A stretch of 64,000 bases of DNA, taken from Macrolepiota albuminosa (Eukaryota > Basidiomycota > Agaricomycetes > Agaricales > Agaricaceae). A program made the position numbers and the translations under genes. Below the pieces are notes generated by a model, which did not search any database, was not told the origin of the DNA, and was given only the letters and a program-made list of their open reading frames with translations. Below are positions 30,322 through 43,843 of this stretch, piece after piece. Each line of letters starts with the position of its first letter. Position 1 is the stretch's first letter. Location: positions 2,232,001 to 2,296,000 of the forward strand of contig JAMWFC010000046.1 in assembly GCA_027475525.1 (NCBI GenBank). Reading direction: 5' to 3'.

Positions 30322-33088
30322 TCAGATCATAGCAGCTTTTGAGCCTCCAGGGAACGACTTGACGCCAGAAATACTGTCAATGATGCTCGCACCATTAATG
30401 ATACCTGTTGTGGCGATCAGAAATTTCCGACCTGCACCCACGAGCATTAGTAACAAACACATTGGTTACCCAAAGGAGAAATTACCTCGGTTTTGTCGGC
30501 CAACCCATCTTACAGCGGCGATCTCGGTGTAGGTACAGCCGCCCAAGAAAAATACGACGGTTATAGTAGATTTTTCTGACGCTTGTACTGTATAAGGTCA
30601 ATCTCCACTTCTAAACGAAAGGTAAATAGGCACTCACGCAGTGAAGCAATGGCAGGCGGTCGTCCAGCTACACTCCTTTGTACAATGTCCACCGTTTCTC
30701 CGGGTATGGATGCTACAATGTCTTCAAATCCCTTCCAACCCACAATCGAATGAGCCTGCATTTTTTCTTGTTTAGTACCGGTATCATTGGCGGTTTTCTC
30801 GGCAGGGTTGCTAATTACGCCTCCCTTCTGAGCAACACACTGTAACAGGCGGATGCTAATGGGCGCGTATCCGGAATATGTGAAACTTATGTCATTTTCG
30901 ACTTCATCAATCCCTTCTGGGGAATCATCAATTAGAAGACGAAGTGACTTGCGGATCGCCGTGAAGGGGTATTTCAAATTTGATGTTCTGGGAGGTGCCA
31001 GAGGCGGCAAGGGATTTGGTACTAACAGACCCAGAGACGGTGATGCTAGCGATAATAGCAATGGGAGATGATTATAGCCGTAGGCCTGGAATATTGAACA
31101 TTCATTTATAACACATACATAATCAAAGCACTGAATTCACCTGTAAAATTTCACGTTTAATGTTCTCTAGTGATTTCGCTTTGATGCCACCAGCCGTGAT
31201 ACTTGCAAGGCAGAGTAGCCTTACAATTATTTGTAGATCTGCACCCTCTGCTTCGCTTTGATGCCACCAGCCGTGATACTTGCAAGGCAGAGTAGCCTTA
31301 CAATTATTTGTAGATCTGCACCCTCTGCAATCATTTCTTCGATAGCATTAATCTGTGTAGACACTTCATAAGAAGCGAGGAGATCTATGGATCATCAGAT
31401 AGAAGCAACAGTAGAAAGGCGACACTAAGTTTACTCTGTTGTATCTCCAGAGATTTGTTGAATTGCTCTGTTCGCGTTAAAGGGACGAGCAACTCCGACA
31501 GGCCAGTATCTAATTTCCCATATTAAATTGACTCAAATCGCGAATTATGGCTCGTACGAAGTCGTAAGGCTTGATGCTCCGTTTGCAGACCGCCCAGCTT
31601 CCCGACAAAATCACGCAATTGAGCAACAGTCTTCGACTGAAGATTGACCTATAACAAGATGGGTACCAAACCCCATAGCAGACAAGGACAGATGGAATTT
31701 TTACCTTGTAGTCTTCGTCTAGTCGACGAGCCACAGCATTGAGTCTCTTACCTACTGAAGAAAAGTTGAGATCTCTGAGCTCCTCAAGAAGAGGATCTGT
31801 TGAGGTTGTCAAATGATGCTTCTTTTTTGCATCCTTCTTCAGTGTAGAAACTGATACATTTGCTTGCGCAGGTGAGGTGGAAGGACCAGCTGCATTAGAA
31901 TTGGCTGTCTGAGAGGTCGGTGGTGACAGCAGAGAAGCCGGAAGCTCCACGTGTGCTTGATTGTTTTCGTTAGTCAACCAGGCAAGAAGGCCGTAGATCT
32001 AGACCTACAATTCTTAATACCGATGAGCTCATCGATAAGGCCTTCATAAGTGAGTTGTGTCAGAAAAGGTGTGATCATATCCACGCGCCGATCTAGTATT
32101 ATCATTGAATCAATCTTCTCGGACGGCGATAACGTGTTCGGTAAGGTGTTCGGTAAGACGTTAGACGCTTTGGACATTTCGCGAGTCAGCAAAGTTGCCA
32201 AGCGCTAATACAACTTCAGAATCAAGCATCAATGTTTTCGCAATAATACGCACTGCTGCAGCATCTCCTTTCCCAACTATGCGAGGGAATAATCCATATA
32301 ATTTTTGCAGGGTGATCAACGCCTGGGTCGAATCATATATCGCTGTTTCGTCCCCATCCTAAAACAATCTAAACATACATAGATGAGGTGAAGGTATATA
32401 CGCACCACCCATAAATCTTTGAAAGCATTCTCATACTCCAATGAAATAACATCATCCGCCAACGGTATAAACTGAAGATTGTATGCCGATATTGTTATGT
32501 CTCCAAGAACACCTTCATCTTCCAGTATTTGAGTGACAAGGGTGGATACCCGTGGCACGAGGACAAGCGTGTAGGTGTGATTCCGTGATTCTTTGGCGTG
32601 TCGTTTAATATGGTCTATTCCAAGTCAACATAGACGGACAAGGCTGCACGGCTTAGACTTACCGGCAATTATTCTAGCATAATTTATCATCGGTCGACAC
32701 AAGTAGACAATATTCGTCGTCGTCGAGGAGAGTGCACCAGGTTCTAACCAGAACATCTTGTCTACACCATGATGCTACGCGTCGCTGATTGGCCACGGGT
32801 TGCGACCGGGATTATTGAAGAACAAAATCACCTTGAGAAGTGACACCTCAGTTATGAGACCAAGCGGTCCTGCCAGCGATGCATCCAAGACGAGTGTCTT
32901 TGGTCCATTGACCTATCGAGTAATTGGGATGTTGGCCTTGAAGAAACAAGTTATATGACATGACGGACCGAGTTCAATGAATCAACAAGTGCCTTGCGTG
33001 CAATCTCCTTTAGTAAGCTCACGTCGACGAGAGCTTCAGTGGACTGTGATGGAGCATGGTCGAGTTCAGAGATCATCGAGTTCGTCAT
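30322..33088 (-). CDS. VPS33: Vacuolar sorting protein VPS33 (Sec1/Munc18 family)
   Basis: SM-protein subunit of the HOPS/CORVET tethering complexes, which drives SNARE assembly at endosome and vacuole membranes. Multi-exon; the first exon is 33088-32969 ([16 protein letters not shown]). Recognisable blocks in order: [62 protein letters not shown], the SM hallmark [71 protein letters not shown], and the C-terminal [17 protein letters not shown]. The stop is TGA at 30322-30324. One exon contains the 77-bp duplication 31175-31328, which breaks the frame as assembled. The internal exon limits were not all resolved. Confidence 0.92.
31175..31328. repeat. 77-bp perfect direct duplication inside a VPS33 exon
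   Basis: Copies 31175-31251 and 31252-31328 match over exactly 77 bp. They duplicate the codons for [20 protein letters not shown] and shift the frame; one copy gives a continuous conserved VPS33 segment. Confidence 0.96.
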
Positions 33089-33285
33089 CTAAATGATATT
33101 ACATGGTTGGGTCGTTCATATATCCGGCCCGATAGCCGTCACATCAAACTTGTATAAATTGTATAAATTTAATATCTAGTGCAATATATACCATGAACGT
33201 GCCACAAGTCCGTGCGAGGAAGTAGCACAGAAATTATATCCGACGCTAGGATATAAGCTAGATGAGAAACTGGAGGAAGGTCATA

Positions 33286-36200
33286 CTATATTGAGTTCCT
33301 TCGAACACTACGTCCTCTCTTCCCGGGCCTGCCGTCGTTCGCTGATTTCCCGTCGATAAATAGCGAAGGAAGTCTATTTTCTTCCTTCAATCTCTTGAGG
33401 ACCTCTAACGCCGCCAAATAACCCTTCTGATTGATTTCTTCAAACTTCCCAAATTGAAGAGTTCCATACTGAACCATGCACGTATATATTCAGCGAAGGG
33501 GTAGGAGATATGAGATATAAAGGCTGTACCTCATGTACGGGCATTTGAATGTAGATACAATCCTTCGCGACCTTGGCGTCCTCTAGTGTCTTGACGCTTG
33601 AAACACTAAAACATCGTTAGAAGCAAATATATCGAAGTCGATGGCATACGAACTAGGCAAGTCGACTCTGGATCTCTGTAATTGCTGGGACATGCCTCGC
33701 ATTTGAAAAGGGATTCCACCTATTCAGCAGAAGCCACCATCCCGAAATTGTATCACCAAAGTTACGAGGAGAGTTGTCGTCAAGCTGGAGCCGCGAAACA
33801 TTAGTCTCAGGTATTATGAAAGACATTTAGGCATACACCCCCGACGTCGCATGCAAAAACTTCACTGGCGCCCATGGAAAACATCGCCGAGACGGGAAGA
33901 TTATCAACTACAAGAGTGATAATGTCAGATCTGGATTCTCCTGTTATTATGCTATCCTTACTATAGCCACCGTCAACCAGTAAATTCCCGTTGTCACAAA
34001 GCGGAGGCAGTAGGCCGACTAATGTCATAGACGCGCCTGTCCGAAGAAATAAGTCAAGGGCCTATATTAGCTCGATGACGTACGGATAAATCTCCATGCA
34101 TAACCTGTCTCATGAAGCTCCATGCGAGATGTAATGATGTTCGTAGTATTACAGAAGTAGGGTAACCACATGTCTTCTATGTGAAGATCGTAAAAGGCCT
34201 GGAAGCCAGGTCAGTGAGGCAATGTCGCACGTCAGCAGGAATTCATACTTTGTATATTGATCTATTAAATTCATGGCCCTTGAGGTTGCAGTCTTGAGCA
34301 GATTATACGGGAAACAATAGATTGCTACCATACCGTGGTATATGCGACGATAGGGTATGTCACATCGGAAAGTATTCGCCAAATATTACCCATCCTGCCG
34401 CTGAACTGCTTTGCGCGGCCGGAAGCAGAGATCAAATCTCCCTCTTTTGCATATAACCCGCCTATGAATGAACCTATGCTTGTGCCTGGGTGATACGTGA
34501 GGTTGGATCCGCAGACAATACGATAAATGGTCAGATATCTAACCTGCGATATGGTCAACTGGAATCTCATACTCTTCAAGTGCTCTGATAAGACCCTATA
34601 GGTGGATCAGTAATACAAACACAGACCGTGCATAGAACAATACCAAATGGGCGATTCCCCGAGCTCCACCGCCACCTAAGACTAACCCGATCGACTTTCC
34701 ACATATTCTTCTCGCAAGGCGAGCAAAATCGTTGGTGTGTGGAAGTCGTTGGGGTCGGAGATCTGCCGCGGTGCCTCGATATTTCTGAATGCCGCTCTGC
34801 ACTTTATCCTTGAGACTCTTGAGCGCAATCATAGCGTCAGGGTCTTTGGGGGCAACAGCTGCTTTAGAATTGGGTAGAACTAGACCCTAGACACATGTGA
34901 AAATCAACGACCTGTCTGATAACATTTCGGAAGGCCTTACAGGGAGTTCAATATGAGCATGTCGGTGAATCCAGGGACGATTCTACTCATCTCTCAGTGT
35001 CGAGCAAAACGCATAGATCAAACTACCAACCTTTAACCATTCACGAGTAGATCCGGGGGTAACAGAACGATCCGGGTGCAGGAGTATGAGTTCCTTGCGA
35101 GCCGTTGTCTTCATCGACAGCAGCAACCTCTCGTACTCTCCCAGGCCAACATCGTCCCCAAAGCCTACGATCATGACACAATCTGCCTGCCGTATGCATG
35201 TCTGTGTCCAAGAACTGTTTACAGGTGAATCGGCGACATAAAGCACTATACGGTACTTCTGTTCCTGGTCGGTAAGCCAGCCCGCTGACTGTAACCTATT
35301 TCAGCGAAATCTCTCTCGATATTTCAACACCGAATCACCTTGAGCTTTCCCATCCTAGTAAAGGCGTGTCGTCCCAAATGACTTGAGATAGATGCTTGGT
35401 TGAGAAAAGAAGTAGAGGCACCGATGCCTTCAAGTGCTGTTTGCAGCTTGCGAGCGAAGGCGTCGATGGGGACGTTCCTGGAAACAGGCAAAATTGCGAC
35501 TGTCTTCAAATTTGTATTGTTGTAACCGAGATCAGGTCCGGATTTTCTAGCTTGAACTGATGTGCGAGAGTCAACCTCATCCCGTACACGTGAAGCGATC
35601 ATTCGTAGAAGCCTGCTTCAGGTCAAGTACGAGCAAACTACATTGGGACTTGACCTACTGAGCAGTTGTTTGTGGATTTCTGAGATAGAGCTTTAACATC
35701 CAGAGACCGGTCACGCAATACAAGGCTTACCGAGCCGAGATGGCATTGAATAGCGTTTGAGGCATACGTATGAGTTCTGTATCGCGGATTGCGTGGACCG
35801 TGCTTCGTCGAGGTGAGCTGGTGATTACGTCCAGTTCGCCAACAGTATCACCCTGTCCATATTCACCTTCAATTGTGACCGCGCCCGTCTCTGACTCAGT
35901 AATTGCACGCAGACGGCCATTGATAACGATGTAAAAACTATCACTGACATCATCTGGTCTCCATAAAACTTGTCCGGCATTAACCTGCATCCAATCTAGG
36001 GAAGCATCTATGTGGAGGACTATTGGGATATTTAGTGAGTGTTATATGTTGCAAGTCTGATGCTCACTCAGTGGTGATAACATAGATATGAGACGCTTCG
36101 CGAGTGTAAGAAGAACGATTGGCCGCTTTTCAAGTAAACGTTCCAACGCCTGCGAAGACAGAAAGCCGACATAGGTGTCAGTTTTGGCCGTAATGTCAAC

Positions 36201-38751
36201 GTATGATGCAGTGTTACACAGCGAGGCTGGGGTGGAATCAGCAATCCGATACCAACATATGGATTAGATTCTCACATAAATAGCCAGCGATGCCTCCAGG
36301 TTTAACTGTGAAAAGGAGCTTTTGTTGCACCTTGCTGCTTTCCCTCGAATCAAGCTGTATCGAGGACACATTCCCTTGCGATTCCATTGGAACTGATGGG
36401 TTCTCGCTGGGAAGAAGGATGTCCAGAAAACCCTCAATTACATAGAAGAGGCCTACACAAAAGTCAATTTTCTTTCAAAAGAAAATCTAGTCGCTTACCA
36501 GCATCGAGTTCTCCCGCTCTTGCCAGGGTTGATCCGGCAGCAAAGAAAAGAATCTCGACTTCATTGTCGAGGCCACTCATATAACCTCCTGCGGAGGCGA
36601 CAGAGCTGGCAGTAAGGCTCGAACTATCATCATTGATATCAAGCAAAGATAGTGAACCAAAAGGCGAACTAAGCGCCAAATCAGAAGATCGTCGGCTGTC
36701 GGTAGGCAACGTCGGAGGGGAAGTTTCGAGAGAGTCGTTTCCACTTAGCGGTGGTTGCAGAAGGCCAATCGATTTAGCGATACATGACATTACTTCTTCC
36801 CTGAGGTCAAAATCATCTAACAAGGGTCCAGTTGTTCCCCTTGATTTTCGCTCGGGAATTTTACTGCGGAGAATACGTGGGGTGTTTAGGATGCTGTAAG
36901 AACGCATGTTCGAAAAAGGCTCATTCGATGACGTCGACGGAATCAGAAGATCCCCAGCTTTTACCGTGTCCCTTGGAACTCTCGTGAAGGGAGATGCCTG
37001 AGAATCATTATGCTTACTCCTCAGAGCGGTTAGGTCGACATCAATGGTGGACAACCTTTTTGCAGCTCTGGAAGGTTGGTCTGACTTGGAGGTACCTTCC
37101 GACATCTGAGTCGAAGTACCGGAGGGTTCGCGAGAGATAGGACCGGATGTGGGGGAGCTAGCGAAACTAAAGTAATCGCTTTCACTTTCAGACTGTCTGT
37201 CATCGAAACGTTGGCGAAGGCATTGAACACCTCCTGATTGATAAAAAGAAGCTGGAAGGGGATGACAAGCAATATCATTGATGGCCTTCTCTGTTCGGAG
37301 TACTTCGCTGGTGAGCCCAAGGTACTTGTGAGCTGCATGGAAGGTAACACGAGAAAACCTGGTTAAGATGACTGAAACATCATATAAATTATTTGCAGCA
37401 GTAAAACAGCACTCGGAAAGTACCTTGTACAATGTGGCCCGTAGCCTTTGGGAAGTTTTTTGTGAGGCGTCGAAAAGCCTCAGCTGGAATGACAGCTAGG
37501 GTACTATCTTCCGTAGCACGAGCAACAAGACCGCCACGACGCACTGAGGTCGGTTGTATGTCAGTTTGAGAAAAGGAAGGCAGGCGATGTGATTCATAGC
37601 TCCGGAACGAACTAGGGGAAAGTGACATTGCCCTAGATGGTGACGTCGCTCCAGGAGCGTGCACTGTTGAAGCTGATGACGAGACTGAAGACTTCCGTTC
37701 ATGACCTTTTGACTTGTCGAGGTCCAACTGGGATATGTCCGAATTAGCTCGGTGGCGAAGAGAGACGAATTCGTCGTCGGTGTTAATGACATCTTCCAAA
37801 TCCTTCCAACTCATTTTGACATCCTCGGTGAAGAGACTCAAAATTGTGAACAAACTGGACAATGTCCCTCCGCTGCCCACTTCGTTGAGTAGCTGATAAC
37901 CATTCATATCCTCGTGATCCCAAAGGTTTCGCTGTGCGTCTGGGCTACCTGTTTCGGTAAAAACTTGCACCATTCCATCGACGACGCAGTAAAAGTTTTT
38001 GTCCTGGTCAAGAGACATACTGTCTCCTGCTATCAGCCGTCGAGTTTGAAGATGTCTAGCGAGCTCGTGAAAGACCTGGAAAATGATGAGAAATAAGCTT
38101 GAATTAGAATGCACAATCCCTACAGGCTTTTCTAACTGAAGGTAACGATGAGTGAGGATCAGTAGATCGACCATATAACACTCACAAAACCAAAAACTCG
38201 AACAGCTTGAAGGAAGTCGTCGAGATAGTTGTGAAACGTAGGGGGTGGATCTTCACGAAGACGACGCGTCAGATGACCTAGCACGCAAAGAAAGGTGAGT
38301 ATTCACCTGTATTCACGTCTGGATGGAGTTCGTTCACATCAGGCTTGACGAGAGGAGGTTCCTTTAACTGGGTATAGTCATTGAGGTAGCGGAAACGAAT
38401 CCAGTAATTTACTGCGATGGCTGAGAGGACGAATATGACAAGGAAATTCCAAAAGTTGAGCTAGAATGTATGGTCAACGAGATGCTCCAACATAACATGA
38501 TTGCTTTACCGTCAAGGTCATAGAGTAGGAGAGGATAGCGTAGATGTACCGCGGCACGGTGATGGTGATGAATGCTATCAATGCCCTAGCACAGGACAGG
38601 ACCCATACTGCAACCAGACACGTATAGATTTCACTTTGATTTGTATGCGCGAATGGAATATAGCTAACGTACAGATAACCCAGAAACACGCTGATACCAA
38701 GGACACCAATGGGTGTCGACTGCCATTCTCCAACACATCTATGACGCCCAT
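33286..38751 (-). CDS. NTE1: Lysophospholipase NTE1 (neuropathy target esterase, patatin family)
   Basis: ER-membrane phospholipase B that deacylates phosphatidylcholine to glycerophosphocholine. Multi-exon. The N terminus ([20 protein letters not shown]) leads into hydrophobic helices ([39 protein letters not shown]). Cyclic-nucleotide-binding-like domains follow: [16 protein letters not shown], and later [18 protein letters not shown] with [21 protein letters not shown] Ser-rich linker separates them. The patatin domain has the oxyanion loop [15 protein letters not shown], the nucleophile GTSIGS and the Asp of LLVDGGY. The C terminus is KGRP-like basic, ending [10 protein letters not shown]. 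The ATG at 38751 is chosen because the upstream in-frame extension lacks an ATG. ICL-type gene lies 247 bp upstream on the same strand. Confidence 0.92.
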
Positions 38752-38998
38752 GAGAGCTCTGTGAGAAACAGAGGGTGGAGCTATTTCACTCCAGTTGTCG
38801 ATGAGAGAAAGATAACCGAGGCGTGCAGGCTGAAAGTGAGAATACCAGACTGACGGCCGACCGGTCCGGTATAAGACGTCACCAAAGCTTTGGTTACGCA
38901 ATGTACACGTGCACGACCATATTTAAATTTTGTAATGCCTTTATATTAGGTATCGTGCTACAAGTATCACAGATTACCCTCTTAAGAGGAAAACATAA

Positions 38999-41363
38999 CT
39001 AGAAACTATGTTCCGTCGAGTCTTTCCCAACAGCAGATGTAGACGAAGATCCGGATGAAACAGTTGACAAGATTCTGTCAATATAATTGGCCCCGCTCCT
39101 AGATGTCAAATTTCTGTTGAATTTTGCGCTGAGAACAAAAAGAGATAGAAACGAACCATTTCTGGTGTGTCAACACATCACATCCAATTTCCTTCTCCTT
39201 GCGCTGGATTAGTTCCACATAAGCTAGCATGCCATCTTCTTTGTAGCGAGCTGCGAGCTCAGCTGTTTGTGATAGTAGTGAGCACTCCATTCAGAATCGT
39301 ACTTCAAAATAAGCTACCTGTTACCACAGCATTGCTGTGAAGGCCGGCCAACGAGATTAGCTGAAGAACGAAACTAACGGCAGCACGTCAGTTGAATCCA
39401 TTATGTGCGGTCAGCATACTTACCCTTCCTTTGCCAGCTCCCACACGAAGTTTTTCAAGTCCGCGTCTGATAAATTATGCAAGTCAACTCAGTGTTCTAC
39501 ACTGAAGGAAATCAATTTCACCTGAGAACCCATGTTGCGACCAGTTGAAACTCGGGCTGAGATTATACACAAACCACCTGGTAACAATTGGGTAAACAAC
39601 CTCCTTTTGATAGAATTGGAATGAGACATACTTTCCAGGGTATTTCTCCCTAATCTTCCTTGCAAAGTACCTGGCTTGCTCAATATTCGGCGACTTGGTT
39701 TCAAGCCACACAAGGTCCGCGTATGGCGCATATGTCATGGTTCGTTTGATCGCAGCCTAAGGGTGACCAGGAGAAACGTTAGCCAACGTTCACTGCCATA
39801 AAAACGAGGATTGACGGACGTCAATGCCACCAGTATAGTGATAATAGCCCTCACGTGTTCGGGGAACTAAAGACAACTCAGGAAAATCCACATAGGGACG
39901 GCCTGCACAATGACTTACGATCACAATCCCAGAATACAGGTTCACCCAGGGTATCGGCTGCGATAGCGCGCGCTACGTTATTCGATTGTCCGTTCACGGC
40001 AGAGAGGTACGAGTCGTAAGCCTCTGCTTTGTTCGTAATGTTTGACTTGTCAATCGCTTGTTTAACAGCTGTCCAAAACCAAGTCAGTTAAAGGATAATC
40101 TGTCATTTGTGGAACCCTGACCTTGGTTGAAAGTAACCATGTCATGCCCGGCAGTCCAATCCTTTTCTATTTGATCGACCTCAGCTCCAGTTGCACCCCT
40201 TGCCTCAGCTTCTGAGATGAGCTGGGCAAGTGATTTCGGGCTCTTAGTGGTCGTTCCGAGAATGAACTCGTGGTCCGAAACGTCGATATCCGACGATATC
40301 AACTTTCCGGACTCGGAGTCAGTGCGAGCGATGAGAAGCATAGTCGATTTTAAGATGTCAGTTTGGAACCGTGCCGAGACGAGGCGTGAAACATGGGTAG
40401 AGGTTGGTACAAGGACCTTTCCTGCAAGATGACCGCACTAAAAAATTATCAAGATTGCGCAAATGACAGGAACAGCTAACGGCACAAACCTTTTTCCCAC
40501 CGTGTAATTGATCTTCAAGATGGATAGCGGATGCTCCCTGGCCTCAAGGTTTAGCTTGATTTTAAGCAAAGTTGGAAGACTCTTACCGATTCCGCAAAGA
40601 GTTTGACAAGCTTCATCACCGCGGAAAGACCTCCGTGTCTAGTATAAAGTGAGTGAACGAAACGGTGTAATCTTTGCTGTTGCTAACCCAGTATCTGCAT
40701 CTGCGATGATAGGTTTGAGATAATCAATATACCCCAGCTTTGCCCGCTGCTCTGGAGGAGTAGCCATGCGCTCATCATAGTGTTTCTTGTCGTGAAGCTG
40801 TTGAGCACGGAAGATTCGGTGCACCTGGTTTGGGACAGTGGTGTAAGGATAATCACTGTGATGCATATCCTCATAAGTACAACAAGTCGTGAATATGAAA
40901 CAAACACTTACCCGAGGTCTGGCCCAACTTCATTATTTCCGGTAGTAAGAACGCTAGACGCGGCCCAACCCGAAACGTATACAACATCTTGATGACGCGC
41001 CATTTGGGTCATTTGTACTGGATCAATGGCTCCCATAGTGTGTACAGGTTTCCCTTCACTAGCAGCCTTTGAGAAAGTATCATAAAGTTTGTTTGCAAGT
41101 ATCGTGGAAGGAAGAGGCAAGACAGGCATAGATCCCTGCTTCGAGGCGACAGAAGAAGCGGAATAGGTACGTTTAATATCTTTGAATCTCGGTTGAGCAA
41201 AGAACTCCTCCATTTCTTGAGTTCGTTGCTCGAAAAGAGCAGCCTCCTCATCGGCGGAAGGTTGTTGAAGAGGAAGAGAAGGTAAAGCAGAGGTCGTAGA
41301 GGACATGGATCGAATGGCCTGAGAAAGACCAGCCGCCCTCAGACCTGGACGTATAGCGTACAT
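38999..41363 (-). CDS. Mitochondrial 2-methylisocitrate lyase (isocitrate lyase family)
   Basis: Predicted to cleave 2-methylisocitrate to pyruvate and succinate in the methylcitrate cycle of propionyl-CoA breakdown, in the mitochondrial matrix. Multi-exon. The N terminus MYAIRPGLRAAGLSQAIRSM is Arg-rich and lacks acids, as in a mitochondrial presequence; glyoxysomal isocitrate lyase lacks this. Family blocks: KLYDTF, VYVSGWAASS, AIHLEDQLHGGKK/CGHLAGKVLVP (catalytic Cys in KKCGH), THVSRLVSARFQTD, LLIARTDSESGKLISSDIDV, DLVWLETKSPNIEQARYFA. The THVSRL...ARFQ and DVSDHEFI segments fit the methylisocitrate lyase branch better than ICL1, from memory of fungal sequences. The C terminus (VGKDSTEHSF) shows no PTS1 signal. 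Plain isocitrate lyase remains the alternative. Confidence 0.82.
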
Positions 41364-42827
41364 TTCGAATGCACTAAGGAGAAGCTTTTGGGAGTCAGCA
41401 ATGTAAGCGCTTTTTTGAGTCTTCGGCCGGCTATTCTAACCGGTAGCCGGAAAGAAAACACGGATATGGGGCGGTGAAACATTAAAAACGCGCCAAGTCA
41501 CGTGCATGCGTCGGCCTGCGGGATGGTGGGCATGAGTAAGACAGCCATTCTACAGGGGACCTAGGATTCAAGCGCTCTCTGTTCCTGTCTGATCGTGTAC
41601 CTACTGGCCCAATAAAGAGGAAACAAAACCGCATGCTCAGCTGTCTCCGCTCGCTTCCTCCGGCGAGCTCCGAATATGGGTTCCGCTGTTAATCCCCGAA
41701 CACTACCGAGACATTACTTATATCATCGAGTCATCCAGTCATAGCTGTAAGTCGCGTATGTAACGATTATGTTTCCTACTGGCGTTTTGATGTTATACAA
41801 CTTGTCCATCCTACACAGATGCAGGAATGAGGCTCGAACTAGATCGCAAGTAAGTCAGAACGGCACGCGTTCGTTAACTGCATTTTTCCTCCGCAGGCGA
41901 AACGCTACGCAGCGTGAAGCAAATGGACGGAAGCCCTTGAGGGTATCCATGGAGCAGTCGTGAGCCAGACATCAAGTAATCTGGTTGTTGACCCGATGAA
42001 GAAGAAGAAATCTGTTTATTCCACCGGCAAGCCGCACTACAGAGGCGGGGGTAAAGTAGGGTTTGTACTCTACGCCTGCTATGTAAAGTGTTGTCCGTTA
42101 TCGTGGTATGCTTGATTTTAAGTGTTTGGTATAAGAACTTTCCTCGCCGAGTTTTCCGTGGCGTATGACCCGATGATGAGTGAGAGCTTTCCTCGGGCAT
42201 ATACTCTTCTTAGGTGACTTTGAGCGAGAGAATAAGCGTGAAAGAACATGAGATAATAACATGAGAGAGACATGGGAAACCTTTTCAGGTCCGCAGAGAT
42301 GCACACGATACGCCGAACACGAATGACTGCAAGCGAGTGCAAGCTAAATAGAGTAATCTACGTATACGGAATCACACGGAACTAAATTATGATATGTGTG
42401 CATGTTAGAATTGAGGGTCATCATGTGTAGACACCCCTTATACTTCAACTCTCGTAGGTAGATCGATATCAACGTGGTAATAACCAACAATCCACTGTGC
42501 AAAGTTACTGTCTCAACTTATTTGTAGACACTTGATCCACGTATTATAAGTTTTTTCATTGGAATCAAATGTTCGTTTAGAAGGTAATAATAAGTCTAAT
42601 CCTAGTGATACAGAACCTGGAATTTATCTGACAATTCGTAAAATCAATCAGCAACCATGTCTTTCCATATAAAAGGGACTTACGGTCAAACCGGTAACAA
42701 TGCGCCACGTGATGAATTGCTGTATGGAAGAAAATAGGGAAGATGAACACCGATGAATCACTTATGAAGTAAAGGGAAGTCATGAACTTGCCCACTGTGT
42801 GGTATGAAAATGACGCAGTCTGAATCG
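41364..42827. other. Intergenic; nothing recognised
   Basis: Includes the presumed promoter of the methylisocitrate lyase gene. Only short, compositionally random open frames are seen on either strand. Confidence 0.55.
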
Positions 42828-43799
42828 TCAAATGATTCTTAGAGCACGGGACTTCGGCGAGTAAAAGCAGACAACGGCTAACGCCACAGTCGCAATAGTG
42901 ACCGGGAGTGATACTGCAACTACTACAGCAGTCGAAACAGTGGAGATGATATCCATAGCTTGGATCTGAACATGGGATGAGAAGGATGATACATCGCTGG
43001 AATTTGCACGCAAACGTCTATTGGTATGGACATCCTTCGTCATTTGCAGACCTCGTTCATACGCGAAGGACAGACCGAGATCACGATTAGCGCGATAGAG
43101 AGTGATTGGTCCGGATTCGCTGCCAAGGGAAATGGTCTGATGGTCGGGGATTATGACGATGGGCGTGGGGATGTCAAGAGTTATTTTCATTCCCTGCAAC
43201 GGCAAGGAACCATATGGACTAGTAGGTGGCAACCGTTGATTGTATACACGGCAACCATGGTCTTTCAAGGCCAAGGTAACAACGTCCCATATAGACCGGA
43301 TGGAGTACTTACAATCTGGGAGGCGAGAAGATTCCAAAGAAAGGTGCAATTCGAGCCAGGTGCAACAGTCAGGGAAGGCTTGTTTCTGGCTCCAGAGATT
43401 ACGATACTCCACAGCTGTTAGGCGGTTTTCCACCTTATTCATGTTTTCTTTACACGAGCATGCGCCGGAGAAATAATCCCAACTCCAAATATCGGGACCG
43501 TATACTTCTTGGTTATATGAAAGGCAATCCTGACAAAGAAGTATGCGAAGAGAGGTTTCGTAACGAGCGAGCGCACGTGTCGAGCGCTTAAAGAGATGAG
43601 TTGTGACGGTAGGAAGAAGATGAAGGCGGATCTCAAGGAGTATTTCTGTGGGCAAGACGATGGACGATGGTATTGTGCGAAGTGTTCCGTTGGAGGAGTG
43701 TTGGAGGATGGCATCGAAGGTACGAAGTTCTGGTGAAAGATATGCAAGCGAAGTATGCATGAGGATTGACCTCGACGTGGTGATCTTGCCTTCAGTCAT
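42828..43799 (-). CDS. Uncharacterised Agaricomycete protein with C-terminal membrane segment
   Basis: A single exon of 323 codons starting at a good ATG (MTEGKITTSRSI). An LPTEILLEIRLHLLPTVTTH segment resembles the degenerate F-box-like start of many basidiomycete proteins. A Cys-rich stretch follows (LLCQDCLSYN, FSGACSCKENM), then WLELHLSLESS. Near the C terminus a hydrophobic helix (VVVAVSLPVTIATVALAVVC) suggests a tail anchor. No function was recognised. Confidence 0.6.
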   Translation of the reverse strand: MTEGKITTSRSILMHTSLAYLSPELRTFDAILQHSSNGTLRTIPSSIVLPTEILLEIRLHLLPTVTTHLFKRSTRALARYETSLRILLCQDCLSYNQEVYGPDIWSWDYFSGACSCKENMNKVENRLTAVEYRNLWSQKQAFPDCCTWLELHLSLESSRLPDCKYSIRSIWDVVTLALKDHGCRVYNQRLPPTSPYGSLPLQGMKITLDIPTPIVIIPDHQTISLGSESGPITLYRANRDLGLSFAYERGLQMTKDVHTNRRLRANSSDVSSFSSHVQIQAMDIISTVSTAVVVAVSLPVTIATVALAVVCFYSPKSRALRII

Positions 43800-43843
43800 G
43801 CTACCAATGCGTTAGAAAATACACAAAGGTAAGCGATTAAAGA

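Noticed and set aside
38752..38901. N-terminal extension of NTE1 up to 38901
   Set aside because: The extension begins with TTG and has no ATG; the ATG at 38751 leads directly into the membrane segments.
41820..41860. tRNA-like T-loop (GTTCGAGCC on the minus strand)
   Set aside because: The flanking bases do not form a T stem or acceptor stem.
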